Shown here: piece after piece, positions 59,499 through 64,000 of the stretch
Numbering within the stretch: position 1 is the first letter of the stretch
Layout of the letters: every line of letters begins with the position of its first letter
From: Pinus tabuliformis
Lineage: Eukaryota > Streptophyta > Pinopsida > Pinales > Pinaceae
Direction: 5' to 3'
Assembly: GCA_031772625.1 (NCBI GenBank)
Contig: CM062814.1
Location: 365,463,750-365,527,749, forward strand
DNA length: 64,000 nucleotides
The notes under the pieces: generated by a model
Told to the model about the DNA's origin: nothing
What the model saw: only the letters and a program-made list of their open reading frames with translations
The model's database searches: none
Program-made: the position numbers and the translations under genes

Positions 59499-60349
59499 CT
59501 AGAACAGGAGTATGTGAACCGTCCTAAAGAAATCAAACACTTTCAAATTTGATTGCCTTGGAGTAGTTTGGATTATGAAAGGAAACCTCCTTGTCATATC
59601 CAAGACTTGTCCTATGCTTGTTGCTAACAAGATCTTCCCAAGCTTTGATGATGGACTTGGGAAGTGCATGATAAATTTTTTCATTTGCATGCAAATTTTC
59701 TCTTGAAATGAGCACTTGATCTTAATTAAGCTCAGGTTCACTGATTTGATCACTTTATATACGCTGATGAGCATCTATCTCAAACTCAAATAGTGGATTA
59801 TTCTAAAAAAAAACAAGTTTAGAGTGATGACTGCACTATTGTAGCTAAATATTCAAGATGCAAAAAATCAATCTTTTCTTGTGCACCTTGCAGACATATT
59901 TGAGTATGAGAAAGAGTGTCCTTGTTGATTTTAATTGTTATTTAAATAGTAGACATGATTAGAGTTCTCAATCACTCTAATAAATTCTAAATTTTAGCCA
60001 TTTAAAAACTTGAAAAAATTTGGTGCAACTTCACCTTATGTTTCAATAAAATACTAGTTAATCCCACTCTTCTTGAGTGCAATAATTCAAACAAAAAATG
60101 AGGGCAAAAGTTGATGCATGTGGGTCTATTTACACTATCAAATGAGACTGTAATTTTTTGAGTAACAACTTGTGAATGTTCAACATTCAATACCTTATTG
60201 TTATCAATCTTGTATGACTCTTTGGGTCTTGATAACTGAGCTAAAGGAATGAACTGTGTTAAAATGAAATTATCATTCTCTTTGTATAAATGTTTGGCCT
60301 CGATGTTGGCATGAACTCTTTCCCTTTGTATTATTAGAAAATGAATCAA
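59499..60349 (-). other. relic frames inside the short-LTR element, unidentified
   Basis: Two minus-strand frames, 59774-59499 and 60349-60002, are longer than chance would favour in this AT-rich DNA. A shifted reading near 59640-59540 gives LGYDKEVSFHNPNYSKAIKF, which has a protein-like look. No domain is recognised, and their order and frames do not join. Confidence 0.25.
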
Positions 60350-61956
60350 CCATAATAATTTTCAAATTTATGATAGAATAATAATCAATCTTGACTTCAG
60401 ATCATTTAAACCTTTATCCTCACACCAATATAGAGAGAGAATCCTATTATATCAACCAAAAGGCATATATAAATGATACTTGAATGGGATAATGGCTTAC
60501 AACACATAGTAGACACCAGAAAAAAATGGCAGTGCTCTGTTATGGAATGAAAACTTCAGGTTTGCAATGCATCACAACATATTTTATACAACACACTTTA
60601 TGGAGGGCTAACAACGTATAAACCAGAATGCAATATACAAGGATCCAATGATATCTCTAGTGTTTAATAAGACCGACCAAAGCACATACTTCACACATAT
60701 GTACAACAACAATGACTAGTTCAATGTAGCAATAACCCACTTGCAAGAGCTCCACACCCTTTAAAGGATAATTCCACACATTCAAGACAATTATGAACAC
60801 ACAAAGATGAATGCACCATGTGCTACTACTGGATGGAGGAAGATGCTTTGGCTATTGTCTGTGTATAACACATGTTAATCACTGAGATTTAAAATGTCAC
60901 CTCTTGAGTTAGTGATTCTAGGATTTATGAGAATAGCCTGAAATTGTCCTCCTTTGAAAACAAAGAAACATCGTCAATAAGCCTTTTGATCCAAGTTGAA
61001 TCTGCCTACTAATTAAATTTCCTGAGAATTGGATGGGGACAATAATAGAAAAATCTAGGTCATATGCTTCATATTTGTGCTTCGACTACATCTCCAATAA
61101 AGGGAAGCCTTTGGGCTGACCTACGATATTACAAAATCTAGGTCTACTGAAATGATATCACAACCTAAATTGACTAGCTACAATGGATACACTAGACATA
61201 TGATTTAAGGATATACTAGTAAATAATCAATGTGCTACTTAAAAGGAGGACTGGCAGAGAATTTCAAGAAATTCAGACTATTATCAAGTTGCATAAGATA
61301 CAAAGACTTTATCAAATTCCAGGTTCTACATGTTGCTTAAGAACATAGTCATCAGGAGTGTAATAATCCATTATTAATTGGTACATGTATGAAAAGGCTC
61401 ACCAGTTGAGGGGGGCATGGTAAAATGTTGGATTGACAACACGCGGTCATGTACCTCCATTTCCACCATTGATACAGTCAAATAAGAGTCCAAAATCTAA
61501 CAATTTTGAAGGAAATATGATATCATTCAACAAATATTTGAGGTTGTGTAGATACAAAGGGAAGAGTGTGTGTGAGGAAACCAATACACCAAATGGGACT
61601 GTAACACAGGCAATGGACCTCAGATATTACGTCAGCGTAGAAAGATGCATATAAATGTTTTTTGCAAGTACCATAGAGAAAAGAAACCACAATATTTAAA
61701 ATATCCAATTCATTCATCAACCAAACCTTCAAAGTGGAAGCATTATCAAGGTCGATGAGACTACAAATAAGGGCATAGGAATTACTCACAAGGCTTGACC
61801 CACTTACATAAAACAGGCTCTAGTAGAAAATTGAAACAATGATGAGCTCTGACCATGGAAAAGTAGAGCACAAATTGAAAGAAATGCAGGCTGAACTTTA
61901 GAGTTCTGAACACTGAGGGTGCTTAGGCTAGGCCACAAAACCAGTGGCTCAAATTT

Positions 61957-61973
61957 GAGCAAGGTAGATACCA
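61957..61973 (-). other. degenerate primer binding site
   Basis: Minus-strand TGGTATCTACCTTGCTC directly follows the 5' LTR. The first seven bases fit the tRNA-iMet complement and the rest has drifted. Confidence 0.55.
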
Positions 61974-62154
61974 TGTTAAACACACAAGAATAGTGGACAA
62001 CCAAATAGGATAAACGTGAATGCATTTATTATTCACAATAATGTACATTTATACATTTCCTTGTGACCCTTAGCCTTCATAGACCAAGTGGTCTCTTGGT
62101 CTCCAATGATTGTTCACATTCCACACCAACCCTTAGCGGATTAGGTGTCCAACA
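61974..62154 (-). repeat. 5' LTR of the short-LTR element
   Basis: 181 bp, TGTTAAACACAC to GTGTCCAACA on the plus strand. Confidence 0.8.
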
Positions 62155-63136
62155 AAAATGAATTCATGCCATTCAAAATTCAATAACTGAGCTAAGCCTG
62201 AGGGAAAGCTAGCTACGTTTCTGTTTCTATTAATGGTTTAACAAAATAATTTATTGCAGTTTGTTAGCATATTATAATGAGGTTTGGATGGTCATGGAAA
62301 GCAAAGTAATCATTTGATAAATTTTCATAGACGATGAATGGGCAGTGCCTCTCAATAGAAAATTCCTTCCATACACAAATCCACAACAGAAGAAACCATA
62401 TAGTACACACATTTTGGAACACTTTAGGGCGACAAAAGTTTTAGGGCGTCATGGGATTCCTACTTTTGGTGCTTTCTTCTAACGCACACCAAGTCCTTTT
62501 ACCTACTCTGAAGGTCAATGTTGTGCGAGAACAATGAATTCTATGATGTGGCATTGGTATTAGTCGGGCTCTAGAGTTTTTGCTTGAAAACATATTTTCC
62601 AAATGAGAGAGTGTATCAGATGCTTGCATAATGTTTGATGAATTGTATGAACAAGATGTACACTCATGGACTGTGAATTGTAGTTTATTTTGGTAGTGTA
62701 GACAAAGCATGTGATGTGCTTCTAAAGCATCAACAAGATGTGGTACCTTGGACATTGATGACCATAGCACATACCTAGAGTGGGTAGAAAGAACAAGATC
62801 TGACAAAGTTTATCCTAGATGCCCCATTTCAACAACCTTGGAAAGAGGCATGTTAGTAGAGAGTCGATACCACTCTTATAAACAAGTATGCTAAAGGTGG
62901 GGTAAAAAAGGCACATCATGCAATATATTTGACATAATACCTCAATGGTACATAGTAACTTGGGCTTTCTATAGATAAGTGATTCCAAATATTGGCCCAC
63001 TTTTCTTACATCTAATGGAGGACCTAAAGGAACCAAGTCTACATCTAGATCTGGTAAAGCAAGGAATAACAACTACAAATTTATTACAATCCCAATATTT
63101 TCCACGCCTTTTATTGGAAGAAATATCTGCATCAAT
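62155..63136. other. spacer with unidentified minus-strand frames
   Basis: Minus-strand frames at 62806-62441 (121 codons) and 63072-62815 (85 codons) are adjacent and separated by a short gap. Their sequences show no domain I know. They may belong to one decayed gene or be chance. Confidence 0.3.
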
Positions 63137-63457
63137 GTGAAAGTAGTTGATTTAGTATCCATGCTGACTATTAGACTTCAAGAACATACAAGAATACTTG
63201 TTGGTTTTTTGTGGCTTCTTCACAAAGGAAGGAAACTTAAGGAGGAGCTTTTACTCAAGGATTATGTCAGCACCAAGGATTCTTCAGTCTCTCTCATTGC
63301 AAGCTTAATTCAGGGTGCCAAGGGTAAGGGGGGTCCTTCTACTTCCAAGCCCGCGTCTTTCAAGGATTCCCTCAAGCAAAGAACCAACTCTCCAATACAT
63401 AAGGATCTCTTAGGTCCAACATTTGTAGTAGATCAATCTTTGGACACCCTATCTTGA
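63137..63457 (+). pseudogene. possible LINE ORF1 N-terminal fragment
   Basis: A 106-codon frame with a Ser/Lys-rich C-terminal part (GKGGPSTSKPASFKDSLKQR) like the linker that precedes DUF4283 in plant LINE ORF1 proteins. It stops at 63457, about 160 bases before the clearer fragment. The link is an inference from position and composition. Confidence 0.35.
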
Positions 63458-63616
63458 AGTTGCAAATGGTGCTACTAACAAAAGGGTGGCAGATTATCTA
63501 AAGCAATTATTTTCCATTTTAACAAATTTTGACCCTCAGCATCTACTGTCCATGAATTGATATACCAAAAATAGCCTTAGAATATAGAGTTGATATTCTT
63601 TTGAAAATGATTTATT

Positions 63617-64000
63617 GTGGCATTCCTCAAAAATTTAGAGGACACGCATAAGGCTTTTGACCATAATCCTTGGTTTTGGGGACAACTCATTCTATCAATG
63701 CAACTATGGTTCTCGGATTTAAGCCCTCTTACCATTAAGTCTCTGGCTACTCTAGTATGTGTAAAGCTACCTAACTTACACATCCATTTAATCCTACCTG
63801 AAATCTTAGAAGATGTGGGCGATTTAATAGGCAACTTCATCAAAATAGATAGTGAAAGGATTTCAAAAGGAATTTTCACATCTCTTCACATATGTGTTGA
63901 AGTGGACCTCAGTGAAAGGTTACCGAGCAAAACCCTACTGAAGTGGATGGGTAAGGTGTATTCATAGCCATTGGACTATGAAAATATTGCTTTCTGATGT
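63617..64000 (+). pseudogene. LINE (non-LTR) ORF1-like, DUF4283-type fragment, cut by window end
   Basis: The frame contains HNPWFWGQLILSMQLWFSDL, VCVKLPNLHIHLILPEILED, GDLIGNFIKIDSERISKGIF and HICVEVDLSERLPSKTLL. It then has a TAG at 63965-63967, after which PLDYENIAF follows in frame. This is the pattern of the Gag-like DUF4283 domain in plant LINE ORF1 proteins (W.R.P.LP, then ICVE.DLS.GLP, then LDYE). The usual tryptophan and arginine of the WVRLP motif are replaced (CVKLP). Such proteins bind element RNA. The in-frame stop and missing upstream part show a dead copy. The zinc knuckle expected next lies beyond the window. Confidence 0.6.

Larger units (their letters stand above)
58422..62154 (-). 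mobile_element. short-LTR, probably copia-like non-autonomous element
   Basis: LTRs 58422-58602 and 61974-62154 are both 181 bp and share the text ACAAGAATAGTGGACAACCA .. CTTAGCGGATTAGG. The element reads on the minus strand: LTR start TGTTGGAAACCTAATCC, PPT next to 58603 and a weak tRNA-iMet PBS next to 61974. Flanks GAAAT and AAAAT are a near-perfect target duplication. The 3.37-kb interior has no recognisable RT or integrase, only small relic frames, so it depended on other elements. The AAGGGGGGGAA|TGTTGGA junction is typical of copia elements. Confidence 0.78.

Noticed and set aside
1-64000. tRNA, rRNA or other structured RNA genes
   Set aside because: None seen by eye; the tRNA-like words found are all primer binding sites next to LTRs.

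Overview
The window looks like non-genic, repeat-rich nuclear DNA of a seed plant. The evidence is a plant-type laccase relic with GT-AG introns, plant-type Ty3/gypsy and Ty1/copia LTR retrotransposons primed by tRNA-iMet or tRNA-Asp-like sites, large nested insertions, and no intact host gene in 64 kb. A large-genome gymnosperm is plausible, but that is inference.

Layout. 1-1102: 5' end of a minus-strand copia element (gag start, PBS, LTR). 1369-3078: laccase pseudogene on the plus strand; the 3' exons are good, the 5' part has decayed, and there is a 1-base frameshift. 3800-14051: complete minus-strand chromovirus with 2.66/2.70 kb LTRs, TSD ATAAC, a 79-bp candidate intron before its chromodomain, and several nonsense codons. 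14232-22540: AT-rich DNA with a foldback structure, several tandem duplications and a satellite-like array. 22972-25279: a decayed multi-segment coding region I cannot name. 25630-37400: minus-strand chromovirus whose 3' LTR is split by a plus-strand element of the same family (25926-31793), giving a giant imperfect palindrome. 38266-56510: an LTR element with about 4.67-kb LTRs, TSD AATTG and a 2.1-kb gag-only internal region. Each of its LTRs carries a roughly 575-codon relic reading frame of unknown function. Its 5' LTR is split by another gypsy element (46360-53165, TSD TCACT, about 1-kb LTRs). 58422-62154: non-autonomous copia-like element with 181-bp LTRs. 63617-64000: LINE ORF1-like (DUF4283-type) fragment running off the end.

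Nothing here forms a working host pathway. The retroelements are related as insertions into one another: the 46360-53165 element is younger than the large-LTR element it splits, and the plus-strand element at 25926 is younger than the minus-strand one it splits. Nonsense codons in the elements where I traced them are mostly TAG or TGA, as expected from deamination of methylated cytosines. The most unusual item is the long open-frame relic inside the LTRs of the gag-only 38-56 kb element.

All boundaries were read by eye from repeats, TG..CA ends and duplicated target sites. Family names come from motif recognition, with no database search.
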